Assembly (NCBI GenBank): GCA_018819925.1
Contig: JAHJPG010000134.1
Location: 1-64,000 of the forward strand
Length of the DNA: 64,000 bases
DNA from: Pseudomonadota bacterium
GTDB taxonomy: Bacteria > Desulfobacterota > Desulfarculia > Desulfarculales > Desulfarculaceae
Direction of reading: 5' to 3'
Below, in pieces: positions 18,264-26,073 of this stretch; the first letter of the stretch is position 1, and every line of letters begins with the position of its first letter. Both the position numbers and the translations under genes were made by a program. The notes beneath the pieces were generated by a model that was not told the origin of the DNA, did no database searches, and worked only from the letters and a program-made list of their open reading frames with translations.

Positions 18264-18274
18264 TGGTCTTACCA
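18264..18274. promoter_or_regulatory. GntR/FadR-type operator box 1
   Basis: TGGTCTTACCA matches the FadR-class operator T-N-G-T-N3-A-C-N-A, with the perfect arms extending to TTGGT/ACCAA. It lies 160 nt upstream of the GntR gene at 18434. Confidence 0.65.
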
Positions 18275-18356
18275 ATTAGCGCGAAAACAAACCAATTTAT
18301 ATTTTTCAATAGTATGCGTTTTTGATCTTGACTGGCGCAATTAAATTATGGTCATT

Positions 18357-18367
18357 TGGTCATACCA
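18357..18367. promoter_or_regulatory. GntR/FadR-type operator box 2
   Basis: TGGTCATACCA, a second perfect TGGT-N3-ACCA box, centred 93 bp from box 1 and 66 nt before the GntR start. Two boxes about nine helical turns apart could support repression by looping. Confidence 0.65.
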
Positions 18368-18433
18368 CACCGGGCATTTACATCCATATTTTAAATCGAC
18401 CTCGGCAACAACGGCAAACCCTAGCGGAAACGT

Positions 18434-19198
18434 ATGGGAATAACAGCCTTAGCCCTTGGCAAGTTGGAACAGATGATAAGTTCCAACACTTGGCCGTCAG
18501 GCGGCCGGCTTCCTGCCGAAAGGGAGTTGGCCAAGGCCCTGGGGGTGGGCCGCACCACCCTGCGCGAAGCCCTGCGCATTCTGGAAACTAGAGGAGTGTT
18601 GGAGATCAAGAGCGGCAGCGGGGCCTACCTGACCAGGCCGGAGCTTCTGGAGCGTCCGCCTTCGGGGGAAGGACAAAAAGTCCTCCCGTTGCAGCAATTC
18701 GAAGCGGCTTATTGTCTGGTGCCCCACCTAGCCGCCTGGTGCGCCTTCTCTGCGGGCCAGGACACGATTGATCGCCTGGAACAGTGCATCAGCGGGCTGG
18801 GACGGGCTTTCTTGGATCACGACTCCACGGGCATCGCCCAGGGCTATGCCCTGTTCATCCGCCTGATCGCCGCGGAAACCGGCAACCCCTGCTTGCGCCT
18901 GATGGTGGAAAGCCTGTTTTTCTCGGGCAAATGCCCGGCCCATGACTTCGCCGCCCTGAAGGACGCCCAGCGCGACCAAATCTTCGCGGGCCTGGTGCAA
19001 CTGTGGGGGTTCATCCGCTCCCACGAACCGGATTCGGCCCAGAGGGCTGCCGGTAGGCAGCAAATCATGCAGGCCCTGTTTTTTTGTGGACGGCCTTCTA
19101 TTGAGAAGTCGGTGGTGCTTGGGCCCGGCCTGCGCGAAATGCAGCAGGAAAAGGATATTGCCTTGGCCGTGGCTTCGGCCTCGGCAGCTGCGCCCTAA
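18434..19198 (+). CDS. GntR-family (FadR-like) transcriptional regulator
   Basis: Regulator of 254 aa: an N-terminal winged HTH (about 5-75; RLPAERELAKALGVGRTTLREALRIL split by the recognition helix) and a C-terminal all-helical FCD-type effector domain. The HTH residues fit the FadR class, whose operator is TGGT-N3-ACCA, and two such boxes stand directly upstream, which argues for autoregulation. It precedes the Tat-MBL / membrane protein cluster on the same strand, separated by about 200 nt with a 10-bp hairpin. It shows no close similarity to the GntR at 3046 beyond the family fold. Confidence 0.88.
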   Translation: MGITALALGKLEQMISSNTWPSGGRLPAERELAKALGVGRTTLREALRILETRGVLEIKSGSGAYLTRPELLERPPSGEGQKVLPLQQFEAAYCLVPHLAAWCAFSAGQDTIDRLEQCISGLGRAFLDHDSTGIAQGYALFIRLIAAETGNPCLRLMVESLFFSGKCPAHDFAALKDAQRDQIFAGLVQLWGFIRSHEPDSAQRAAGRQQIMQALFFCGRPSIEKSVVLGPGLREMQQEKDIALAVASASAAAP

Positions 19199-19253
19199 GA
19201 CGGCGCCTGGTTGAAGATGATGCGGCCCCCTTGGGGCTGAGAACATAAAAGTT

Positions 19254-19292
19254 GGGGCTCCTTCCGACCCGCCAAGATCAAAAAGGAGCCCC
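19254..19292. repeat. 10-bp inverted repeat downstream of gntR
   Basis: GGGGCTCCTT (19254-19263) and AAGGAGCCCC (19283-19292) form a perfect stem with a 19-nt loop. No T-tract follows on the plus strand. It may be a weak terminator of the regulator or a leader structure for the next genes. Confidence 0.45.
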
Positions 19293-19405
19293 GGGGAGAC
19301 AGCAACCGGCATGGCCGGCCGCCGCCTTGTGTTTTATATGGCCTTGTCGCCGGGCTGTCAATCAACCAGGTCCCCAGGATCGCGGAAAAACAGACAAGGA
19401 GGTCA

Positions 19406-19951
19406 ATGGCGCATAAACCCGCGGTCAATCGCATGGGCAAGCACTGTGTGGAGCTAACCGGCGAGCAGACGGCCAAAATGATCGACGTCCTCTATGCCAT
19501 CCGCCGGGGTCTGAAAAGAGAAGATGGAGGACAACGGCCAAAACCGGCCGCGAGTCCTACCCGCCAACGGCTTACTAGCAAGGGAGGTAACGGCAATGAA
19601 AAGAAGGGACTTCTTAAAGGGCATGGCCGCCACTGGAGCGGCCGCGTCGGTGACCGGCGGCTTGGGCGTTATTTCCAAGTCGGCCCATGCCGGCGACAAG
19701 ATCGACTTCGGCCAGATCAAGGGGCTCGAGGTGGAGGTGCTCAGCGAGACCAGTTGGTTCGACAACGACATCTTCAAAAAGAACCTCATGGACTACGGCG
19801 GAGCCATGACCAACCAGTACACCATCCCCTGGGACTGGAACAACGCCGGCGGCTACATGACCAAGATCACCGTCTACCCCTTGCAGGGCGACCCCAAGAT
19901 CATCTTGATGGACACCGGTTGGAACAACGACTGGGTGGACTATATCTATGA
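19406..19951 (+). other. Uncertain small ORF with strong RBS, overlapping the MBL gene
   Basis: An ATG at 19406 follows a near-perfect ribosome site (AAGGAGGTCA). The first 40 or so codons look protein-like (VELTGEQTAKMIDVLYAIRR), with balanced composition. The frame then runs into the MBL gene in another frame, where the translation is clearly a shadow (Arg, Gly, His and Gln rich), and stops only at 19951. Either a short leader or partner protein exists whose true end was lost by a frameshift, or this is translational coupling without a stable product. It is not an established gene. Confidence 0.3.
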
Positions 19952-20693
19952 CGAAAAAAGCGACATGGGCAAGCTTTTGACATCGGGCAAAGTGGACACC
20001 ATGGTCCTCTCCCACTGGCATCTGGACCACTTTTGGGGGATCGAGTCCACCCTCAAGCGCAGCCCCAAGATCACCATGTACGCACCCAAGACTTACTTCC
20101 CCGAGGACATGAAGCTCCTCAAGGGCGGCAAGAACGTAGCCAAGACCAAGGACGGCAAGGAGGTGGTGGTCAACAAGAACACCGTGCCCCACCAGGGCAA
20201 GCTGGTGCTCACCGACCCCAAGGGCGACAAGGGCGACGGCATCTACCGCCTGATGCCCGGCGTGGCGCTGAAGATGTACGACGTCCCCATCCTGCTCAGG
20301 GTGCGGGGAGAAAACGTGATGTACTTCAACGTCAAGGACAAGGGCATCGTCACGGTCACCGGCTGCTGCCACCCGGGCATCCTCACCCTCAACGCCTGGG
20401 CCCGGCGCAATGTGAAGGACTACAAGCCCTACGGATGCTACGGCGGCTTGCACATCACTCTCTTCGAGACCTGGGACCCCAAGTTCGACGACATCATCAA
20501 GGGGGTCAAGGCCTTCCAGCTAAAGAAGGTGGGCTGCAACCACTGCACCGGCTGGATCTGGGGCGAGAAGGCCTCGGCCGCCGGAGTGCCCATCGTCAAG
20601 GGAACCGACAAGTACAAGTCCTACAAGCGGACCTCCACCGTGGCCAAGGCCAGTAATGTGTTCCTCACCAACGGAGACACGGTGGTCTTCTAG
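19596..20693 (+). CDS. Tat-exported MBL-fold hydrolase
   Basis: Metallo-beta-lactamase-fold enzyme of 365 aa. A twin-arginine signal KRRDFLKG begins at residue 2 and an AHA cleavage site is near residue 32, so a folded, metal-loaded protein is sent to the periplasm. The HxHxDH motif is His140, His142, Asp144 and His145; TVTGCCHPGI and a later GCNHCTG match its cytoplasmic paralogue at 10617. The start at 19596 has AGGGAGGTAA in front. It heads a probable operon with a membrane protein and two unknown proteins. The substrate is unknown. Confidence 0.88.
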   Translation: MKRRDFLKGMAATGAAASVTGGLGVISKSAHAGDKIDFGQIKGLEVEVLSETSWFDNDIFKKNLMDYGGAMTNQYTIPWDWNNAGGYMTKITVYPLQGDPKIILMDTGWNNDWVDYIYDEKSDMGKLLTSGKVDTMVLSHWHLDHFWGIESTLKRSPKITMYAPKTYFPEDMKLLKGGKNVAKTKDGKEVVVNKNTVPHQGKLVLTDPKGDKGDGIYRLMPGVALKMYDVPILLRVRGENVMYFNVKDKGIVTVTGCCHPGILTLNAWARRNVKDYKPYGCYGGLHITLFETWDPKFDDIIKGVKAFQLKKVGCNHCTGWIWGEKASAAGVPIVKGTDKYKSYKRTSTVAKASNVFLTNGDTVVF

Positions 20694-20703
20694 CCTTTTG
20701 CCT

Positions 20704-20735
20704 GCGGGGCGGGCCGGGCCAGCGGCCCGCCCCGC
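20704..20735 (+). repeat. 13-bp intercistronic hairpin
   Basis: GCGGGGCGGGCCG (20704-20716) pairs perfectly with CGGCCCGCCCCGC (20723-20735) over a 6-nt loop. No T-tract follows. It is placed directly after the exported MBL gene and probably protects or differentially processes that part of the mRNA. Confidence 0.6.
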
Positions 20736-20795
20736 GAGCCCTTAGGAGGACGCGACCGCTCGGCCTAGACGGCTACCCATGGGAGGGGGTGTTCC

Positions 20796-22034
20796 ATGTC
20801 CAAGAGCCCGGATAGCGTAGAACGTTTCAACTATCTATATGGTTTGATAAACTTGGCGGTGGTCTTTTGCATCGTCTGGGTGCTGTGGTTCCTTTTCATG
20901 CACGCCGACGGGGTGATGAAGCTCTACACCCCCATGTACGGCTTTTCTCTGGTGGCCATTCTCTTGGCCTCGGTGATCCTGCTGGGCAAGGTGCTGGGCT
21001 GGCCGGCCGATCCCGGGCAAGCCCTGCCCGCGGGCAAGGCCATCGGCCAGGGCATCCTGGGGGTGGTGTTGAGTCTGGCCATCATGTACGTGGTCTACTT
21101 CTTGGTGTTCTGGCTGTTCATCGGCAAGTTGGGCGTGGCCTATTTCAGCCCCCTGGCCCTGGTGGCCGGCGGCGGCACCGGGGCCGAGCCCTGGAACGCC
21201 CGGGAGTGGTCCTCCACGGCCATTCTTTATTTTGCCGCCGCGTTCTTATGGTGGGCCCTGGTGTGGGACCTGGCCTTTGGCCGCTGGCCCTGGCAAAAGG
21301 ACAGCTGTTGGGTGGTGGGCTGGTCCCGCCTGTTCGTGGTGAGCTTCTTCTCCATGGTCACCTTCGCGGTGTTGTTCCATCCTCACGTGTGCATGCTGTT
21401 CCCGGAAGCCCAGAAAATGGCCGGGGCCAATCCCTGGTGGGAGGTTTGGGCCAGCACCAAAAGCGCCTTTTTCAGCCTGGGGGTGGTGCTATGCACCCTG
21501 TTCTGGGTGGTCTTCTCGGACCTATTCTGGGAGGGGCGCCCCTGGAGTTGGCTGGAGCGTGGCGGAGAGGCCAACCTGGCCAAGGGGATCGTCACATTTC
21601 TGGGCACCCTGTTCCTGGGCCTGGTTCTGGTCTACGTCTTCACCAACATCTTCAACGCCATCTGGATGGAGCCCTACCAGGGAGGGCAATACACCGACGG
21701 CCCGGACTGGCGCTTCATTCACATGGGCGAAATTTCCGGCTTCTGCGTCCTGTTCGCCTTCATCTGGAAGTATTACTTCAACAATTGGCCCAACGGCCTG
21801 CCCCTGCTCCTTAGGGCAATCGTCCGCTCGGTCCTCGGCGTGGCCGGCGGCCTGTTGATCTACTGGTTCTATTATTCTCCCCTGGCGGTCTTGGTCTTGG
21901 GCAAGGTCCCAGGCAGAGCGCAGCCCGATGATCAGCCGCTGGTGTGGACCCTATTGTTCTTGGCCGTCTTGCTCATGCAAGTCCAGTTTTTCCACAATTG
22001 GCCCCTGCGGCGGGCCGAAAGCCAAGGCAAATAA
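20796..22034 (+). CDS. Polytopic membrane protein of unknown function
   Basis: Inner-membrane protein, 412 aa, with about ten predicted helices (near 14-36, 44-67, 88-114, 139-161, 175-197, 222-243, 262-288, 306-327, 334-364 and 378-400). It is rich in Trp and Phe. I do not recognise the family, and no transporter signature or cofactor motif stands out, although His and Cys residues occur at helix ends (for example HPHVCM). It lies downstream of the Tat-MBL gene and 24 nt before the next gene. It could be a transporter for, or a membrane partner of, the MBL product. Start ATG 20796 with GGAGGGGG upstream. Confidence 0.75.
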   Translation: MSKSPDSVERFNYLYGLINLAVVFCIVWVLWFLFMHADGVMKLYTPMYGFSLVAILLASVILLGKVLGWPADPGQALPAGKAIGQGILGVVLSLAIMYVVYFLVFWLFIGKLGVAYFSPLALVAGGGTGAEPWNAREWSSTAILYFAAAFLWWALVWDLAFGRWPWQKDSCWVVGWSRLFVVSFFSMVTFAVLFHPHVCMLFPEAQKMAGANPWWEVWASTKSAFFSLGVVLCTLFWVVFSDLFWEGRPWSWLERGGEANLAKGIVTFLGTLFLGLVLVYVFTNIFNAIWMEPYQGGQYTDGPDWRFIHMGEISGFCVLFAFIWKYYFNNWPNGLPLLLRAIVRSVLGVAGGLLIYWFYYSPLAVLVLGKVPGRAQPDDQPLVWTLLFLAVLLMQVQFFHNWPLRRAESQGK

Positions 22035-22058
22035 CCAGGCGGATTTGGAGAAGAGCCC

Positions 22059-22325
22059 TTGGCCAAGCAAAACCGGCGAGATTTCTTCCGCGACCTGCTG
22101 CGGCAGGGGGCCAAAACCGTGGCCGCCTTTGAGCAGGGCATGGAAGAAGCAAGGCAAAAGGCGGACCGCGACGCCTATTTCCGCTCCTACGAGTCCAGCT
22201 ACGCCATGACCCTGTGCGAGGACGAGTTGCTCTTGGAGTCGGCCCAATTGGCCGGCATCAAGACCGAGGGCCGGGACCGCCTGGAGATAGCCAAGGAGCT
22301 GTTCTCCAAGCAGGAAGCAGTGTAG
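22059..22325 (+). CDS. Small hypothetical protein, 88 aa
   Basis: Soluble, helical, highly charged protein that starts at TTG 22059 with GGAGAAGAG upstream. An N-terminal NRRDFFRDLLRQG looks like a twin-arginine motif, but no hydrophobic segment follows, so it is not an export signal. One Cys occurs (LCEDE). It sits between the membrane protein and a second unknown gene with only 24 and 16 nt gaps, so it belongs to the same operon. I do not recognise it. Confidence 0.65.
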   Translation: MAKQNRRDFFRDLLRQGAKTVAAFEQGMEEARQKADRDAYFRSYESSYAMTLCEDELLLESAQLAGIKTEGRDRLEIAKELFSKQEAV

Positions 22326-22341
22326 GCGTCACGTGGAGACC

Positions 22342-23253
22342 ATGGCGCGGGGGCGCATCGAAGGTCTGCTGCTGGGCGCTTCCTGGGTGGAGCGTTTGCG
22401 GTGCGAGTTGGGGCTCGACGGAATGCATCAGGTGTGGGGGGAGGTTCCGGCCTGGTACTTTTGGCTGGCCGGCTCCCCCGGCGCCCACGGCCTGGAGCTG
22501 GCCCAGGTGCGGCGCCTGGGCCCGGGACGGGAAAACCTGCTGCACGCCGAATTCCTGGTGCGCTTTTTTCCCAGCCCGGCGGGCGAGTTGTTTGAAACCT
22601 TCACTCCCCAGGAGCGAGAACTGGTGCGGGGCCCCCATTTCGACCACACCGGCGCTCCGGATTTTGACACCAGGGAGGATATCCCCGGCCATTGCTTTTT
22701 GGTGGGAGCCCTGGAGTTGATCTGGGACCCGGACCAGACCTGGGCCCTTTACACCATGACCGCCCTGGACCGCTGCCGTCAGGTGCTTTCACCGGCCCCG
22801 AATTCGGGAGAAACTCCGCGCCTGGAGAGACAGGCGCCGGGATGGCGGCTCACTTTCGCGCTATATCAGCGGCTGCTTTCCCTGCACGCCTTTCAATACA
22901 AGCACACCCCCCTGCGGGCCCAGTTCAGCTCCGAGGCTGGTTTTGAGCAGGTACGCCCGCCGGATCAGGAACAGGCGGCGGCCCGGGATTGCCCCCACAA
23001 CCAACTCCACACCTTGACGGTTCTGCTGGGGCCGGACCCGGCCTCCCCCCCGGAGGCGGCCCTGGCTTTGCTGAAACAGGATGGCCGTCCCGAGCCAGGC
23101 CGGGAAACGGCTGGTCGCGCCTTCTCCTGCCGCCACTTCCACCCCTGGGAGGCGGCGGTGGAAGCGGAGCCGGTGCTGCACCCGGACTGGTGGCGGCTGG
23201 CCGGGGTGGACTACAAATCCCACCTCGCCTCGGCCTGCGGTTGCGAGCATTAG
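22342..23253 (+). CDS. Hypothetical cytoplasmic protein, last gene of MBL operon
   Basis: Protein of about 303 aa with no signal peptide or membrane helix, rich in Trp, His, Pro and Arg. Noticeable segments are RGPHFDHTGAPDFD near residue 95 and a C-terminal SACGCEH, either of which could bind metal. The start is uncertain: ATG 22342 has GGAG close by, and an in-frame GTG at 22333 also exists. I do not recognise a family. Its place suggests a job tied to the MBL and membrane proteins. Confidence 0.65.
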   Translation: MARGRIEGLLLGASWVERLRCELGLDGMHQVWGEVPAWYFWLAGSPGAHGLELAQVRRLGPGRENLLHAEFLVRFFPSPAGELFETFTPQERELVRGPHFDHTGAPDFDTREDIPGHCFLVGALELIWDPDQTWALYTMTALDRCRQVLSPAPNSGETPRLERQAPGWRLTFALYQRLLSLHAFQYKHTPLRAQFSSEAGFEQVRPPDQEQAAARDCPHNQLHTLTVLLGPDPASPPEAALALLKQDGRPEPGRETAGRAFSCRHFHPWEAAVEAEPVLHPDWWRLAGVDYKSHLASACGCEH

Positions 23254-23302
23254 CCAAGCCAGGCCTCGCGTATACCTCGCGCCCAGGCCCCAGGCCTTAT
23301 CG

Positions 23303-23342
23303 CCGCCCTCCCCAAGCTGGGGCCCAGGGGCTCCGAGGGCGG
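23303..23342. repeat. Hairpin between convergent genes
   Basis: CCGCCCTC (23303-23310) and GAGGGCGG (23335-23342) flank a further GC-rich loop, between the convergent unknown gene and the solute-binding gene. It lacks a clear T-tract; possibly a weak two-way terminator. Confidence 0.35.
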
Positions 23343-23375
23343 TTGAGTGCATTAGGGCGGCCTATTCAAAATTAA

Positions 23376-24263
23376 TCAGCGCTGGCGCATCCCACCCGCG
23401 ATGGAGCCTTCTATCCAATGGGCCCGTTGCTCGGCCAGGAAACCATCCGCCTTGCGCATGGCCAGCCAGTGGTTGATGAATTGGTTCATTTGGTCGGAGT
23501 TTTTTGGCATCAGGTAGGCGAAGACCATGACCGCGCCCATGTCCTTGGGCCTTACGGCGGAGTAGCCGGGATGGCCCGAGGCCCAGGCGCCGGCCTGTTC
23601 CAGGGTCCAAAGAGCGGCGCTCCATCCCTTGCTGGCGGGCAACAGGCGGTACTCTGGAACTATGACCTGCTTGGCCTGGGGGAAAAGCCTTTTGGCCAGG
23701 GTGCGCAGGGTGGGGCTGTCCAATATGGCGATGGCAAACCCCGGATCACTGCGGATATCAGACATGCTCAAGAAAGAACCGATCCGGTCCGAGGGGACGA
23801 TGAGGGCCATGGGGCTCTGGTAATACGGATTGGAAAACGCTCCCCAAAGCATTCGAGATTCCGTTACATAAACCCCGCCGGCCCAGATGTCCATGATGCC
23901 TTGCCGAACGTCCTGCTCCACCTTGTCGTAGACCACCGGCACGAAAACCAGCCTCACATTGAGGGCCCGGGCCAAGTCGTAGGCGCAGGCCACATCGTAG
24001 CCGACCAACTCCCCCTTGTCGTTGCTGTAGGCAAAAGGCACCATGTCGCGGCCGTAACCCACCCGAAGGGTCTGCGTCCTTTGGATTCGGCCCAACACCG
24101 TCTCCCCCGGCTGGAGCCCCGCCCGGGGAAAGTCGCGTAGGTAATCGGCCCGGCTCCGGTAAAACTTGGCCTCGACCCCTTGGGTCAATTTGGCCGGGAG
24201 GGTGAACCCGAGATACGTTTCCTGCGGCTGGTTCAACACCTCGACCAACAAGGCGTGCCCCCC
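23376..24263 (-). CDS. Solute-binding (SBP_bac_3) domain, out of frame with symporter
   Basis: Periplasmic type-2 binding fold of the amino-acid family (LRVGYGRDMVPFAYSND, GELVGYDVACAYDLA), about 295 aa downstream of a G7 run. The frame stays open upstream into the symporter gene but encodes only shadow sequence there, and no signal peptide or clear start is visible at the junction. Adding one base in the G7 run would join it in frame to the last helix of the symporter, giving a symporter-receptor fusion of about 720 aa. It is therefore probably the C-terminal half of one protein, separated by a frameshift (real, programmed, or a sequencing error). Confidence 0.7.
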   Translation of the reverse strand, partial: GGHALLVEVLNQPQETYLGFTLPAKLTQGVEAKFYRSRADYLRDFPRAGLQPGETVLGRIQRTQTLRVGYGRDMVPFAYSNDKGELVGYDVACAYDLARALNVRLVFVPVVYDKVEQDVRQGIMDIWAGGVYVTESRMLWGAFSNPYYQSPMALIVPSDRIGSFLSMSDIRSDPGFAIAILDSPTLRTLAKRLFPQAKQVIVPEYRLLPASKGWSAALWTLEQAGAWASGHPGYSAVRPKDMGAVMVFAYLMPKNSDQMNQFINHWLAMRKADGFLAEQRAHWIEGSIAGGMRQR

Positions 24264-25528
24264 CAGCCCAAACCCGCCACGCAGGCGACCAGGACCCCGG
24301 CGTAGGCGGCCAGTTTGCCAAGGCGGATTTTGATCTTGCCGTAGTAATTGAAGGTCATCAAAAAGGTCAGGAAGGCGAAACCCATGACCGACAGGGCCAC
24401 CTGGCCGTAACGGGTGATCATCATGGTCTCGACATAGAGGTCTGTCGGCCGTCCGGGCAACTGAAGCCACGACCCCAGGAAGTCCACCGCGTTCACCGTG
24501 GAGGTCGGCGAGCCGAAACAGGAGAACAAAGTCATGAAAGGCAGGGCGACCTGCTCCCCCGCGCTTAAAGGGGTCCGGGTGTAGAAGGCCACGAACAGGA
24601 TGAAGAAGAAAACGAAGAAGTTGCCCAGTTGGCCCAAGGGATAGTTCACGGCCAGGCAGGTCTCGATGATCTCGCCATGCGCGTCGTCATCGATGCCATT
24701 GGCCTTGGCCAGCTTTTCCGCAGCCTGCTGGATGTAAGGCAGGGCCACCACCGACAGGGTGGTGACCAGGGCCAGGGTCAGGGCGTTGCGCAAATCCAAG
24801 ATTACGTCGCGGTAGCGAACCGGGATCAGGGCAGAGAGGACCGCGGGAATGGCGAAAAAGGCCAACAGCCCGCATACGATCAGGAAAAGGGCCACGTACA
24901 CCGCCAACCCGCCGGCCTTGGCCAGTTCGGTGGTGCCTGCTGTATAGGCGAACATGGCGAACACGGCCACCGGCGCCAACATCACCACCCAGTTCCAAAT
25001 TTTCACGCAGGCGGTGCGCACCAGGGCCAGTATGTCCAGCACCCGGTCCTTGCCCGCAATGCCCTGGATGGCCACTCCGAAGAGCACCGAGAGCATGACC
25101 ACGGCCGGGACATAGTTGTTGGCCAGGTCGCGAAAGATGTTTCCAGGGAGAATTAATCGCAGAAAGTCCGGGCCGCTACGGGCCATGGCGGATGCGTCCA
25201 CCACGATGGGAGGGGGCGCGGCCGGGAAGGCCTGGCTTAAAAGATAGATGATGCCCAGGGTGCCGGCCCAGGCCGCCAGATAAAAGGGCCAGCTTTTTTT
25301 CAGAAGCCGGAGAGCCATTTGGGGGCTTAGTCGCCCCAGACCGTGCAGAAGGGAGGAGATGAGGTAGGGATAGACCACCGACTCCAAAAGCATCACGTAG
25401 GCATTGCCCACCGGCTGCAGTATTTTGCAGGATTCCCCCGCCAGAATGCCGGTGGCCAACCCGCAGGCCGCGCCCACCCCGATCCAGCCCGCCAGGCTCA
25501 CGAAATCCCGCCCGGCATCGGGAGGCAT
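24233..25528 (-). CDS. Dicarboxylate/amino acid:cation symporter (DAACS/GltP family)
   Basis: Secondary transporter of 431 aa in the current frame. About eight helices plus the two re-entrant hairpins of the glutamate transporter fold are visible, with SPTSTVNAVDF-like and NYPLGQLGNF segments in the transport core. The substrate is probably an amino or dicarboxylic acid. The last helix (AAYAGVLVACVAGLGWGG) runs into G7, and then ten out-of-frame codons lead to a stop. The solute-binding domain continues in the -1 frame. Start ATG 25528. Confidence 0.82.
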   Translation of the reverse strand: MPPDAGRDFVSLAGWIGVGAACGLATGILAGESCKILQPVGNAYVMLLESVVYPYLISSLLHGLGRLSPQMALRLLKKSWPFYLAAWAGTLGIIYLLSQAFPAAPPPIVVDASAMARSGPDFLRLILPGNIFRDLANNYVPAVVMLSVLFGVAIQGIAGKDRVLDILALVRTACVKIWNWVVMLAPVAVFAMFAYTAGTTELAKAGGLAVYVALFLIVCGLLAFFAIPAVLSALIPVRYRDVILDLRNALTLALVTTLSVVALPYIQQAAEKLAKANGIDDDAHGEIIETCLAVNYPLGQLGNFFVFFFILFVAFYTRTPLSAGEQVALPFMTLFSCFGSPTSTVNAVDFLGSWLQLPGRPTDLYVETMMITRYGQVALSVMGFAFLTFLMTFNYYGKIKIRLGKLAAYAGVLVACVAGLGWGGTPCWSRC

Positions 25529-26073
25529 GTCCCCCGCGACTTCAAGACATCGATCCGGCAGCTTGAGGGCTTTCCCATTTCTCCGTTCCTGTCAATGCCG
25601 TTTCCATTGGGAACCGGGTTTTCCGCAAGCCGCATCAAAAAGCTTCTTCCGCCGCCCAACAAAGCGGCAACCGCCATATCACTATGTTTTTCAGAAGAAT
25701 ATCCCGCCTGTCCGGTCTTAGTCAAGCGGGCCGCCCTCGGGCCCGATGGCCCGGCGTTATAATTTTTTATTGTAATTTATATGTCTTAGACGGAAACAAG
25801 CTGCACGGCGCATCTCTTGTCGATCTCGGCGCGTAGCGCCGATTCCTCAGCCTTGACCTTCAGGCAGGCATCTTACTTGCGCCGGCGGCCTCCGGAACCC
25901 AGCCCCCTCTAACCGCGAGGGTCTAAAACCCCACCCCATGCCTTGGTACCGTTTTTTGGGGGAAGTCTCATGGCGGCCCGGGTCCTCCTGGCCCTGGTCC
26001 CGGCCGCCGGGGCCAGGGCCCCAACTAGCGGAAACCTACCCTTTTTTATGCCTTAGCTCCGCTGTGTGACCGC
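25529..26073. other. Intergenic region with hairpins
   Basis: 545 nt without a convincing gene. It holds an AT-rich stretch with a TATAAT-like box (about 25756-25790), a TCGGCGC/GCGCCGA hairpin (25826-25842) and a 14-bp GC hairpin (25990-26020). No mobile element ends are seen. Confidence 0.5.
25990..26020. repeat. 14-bp GC-rich hairpin
   Basis: The arm at 25990-26003 pairs with 26007-26020 over a 3-nt loop, with one G-T wobble. It lies 54 nt beyond the stop of the secreted protein gene on its transcribed strand, so it may stabilise or end that transcript, but there is no T-tract. Confidence 0.4.

Noticed and set aside
22059-22325. Tat signal peptide in the 88-aa protein (NRRDFF)
   Set aside because: No hydrophobic core follows the twin arginine, so export is not supported.
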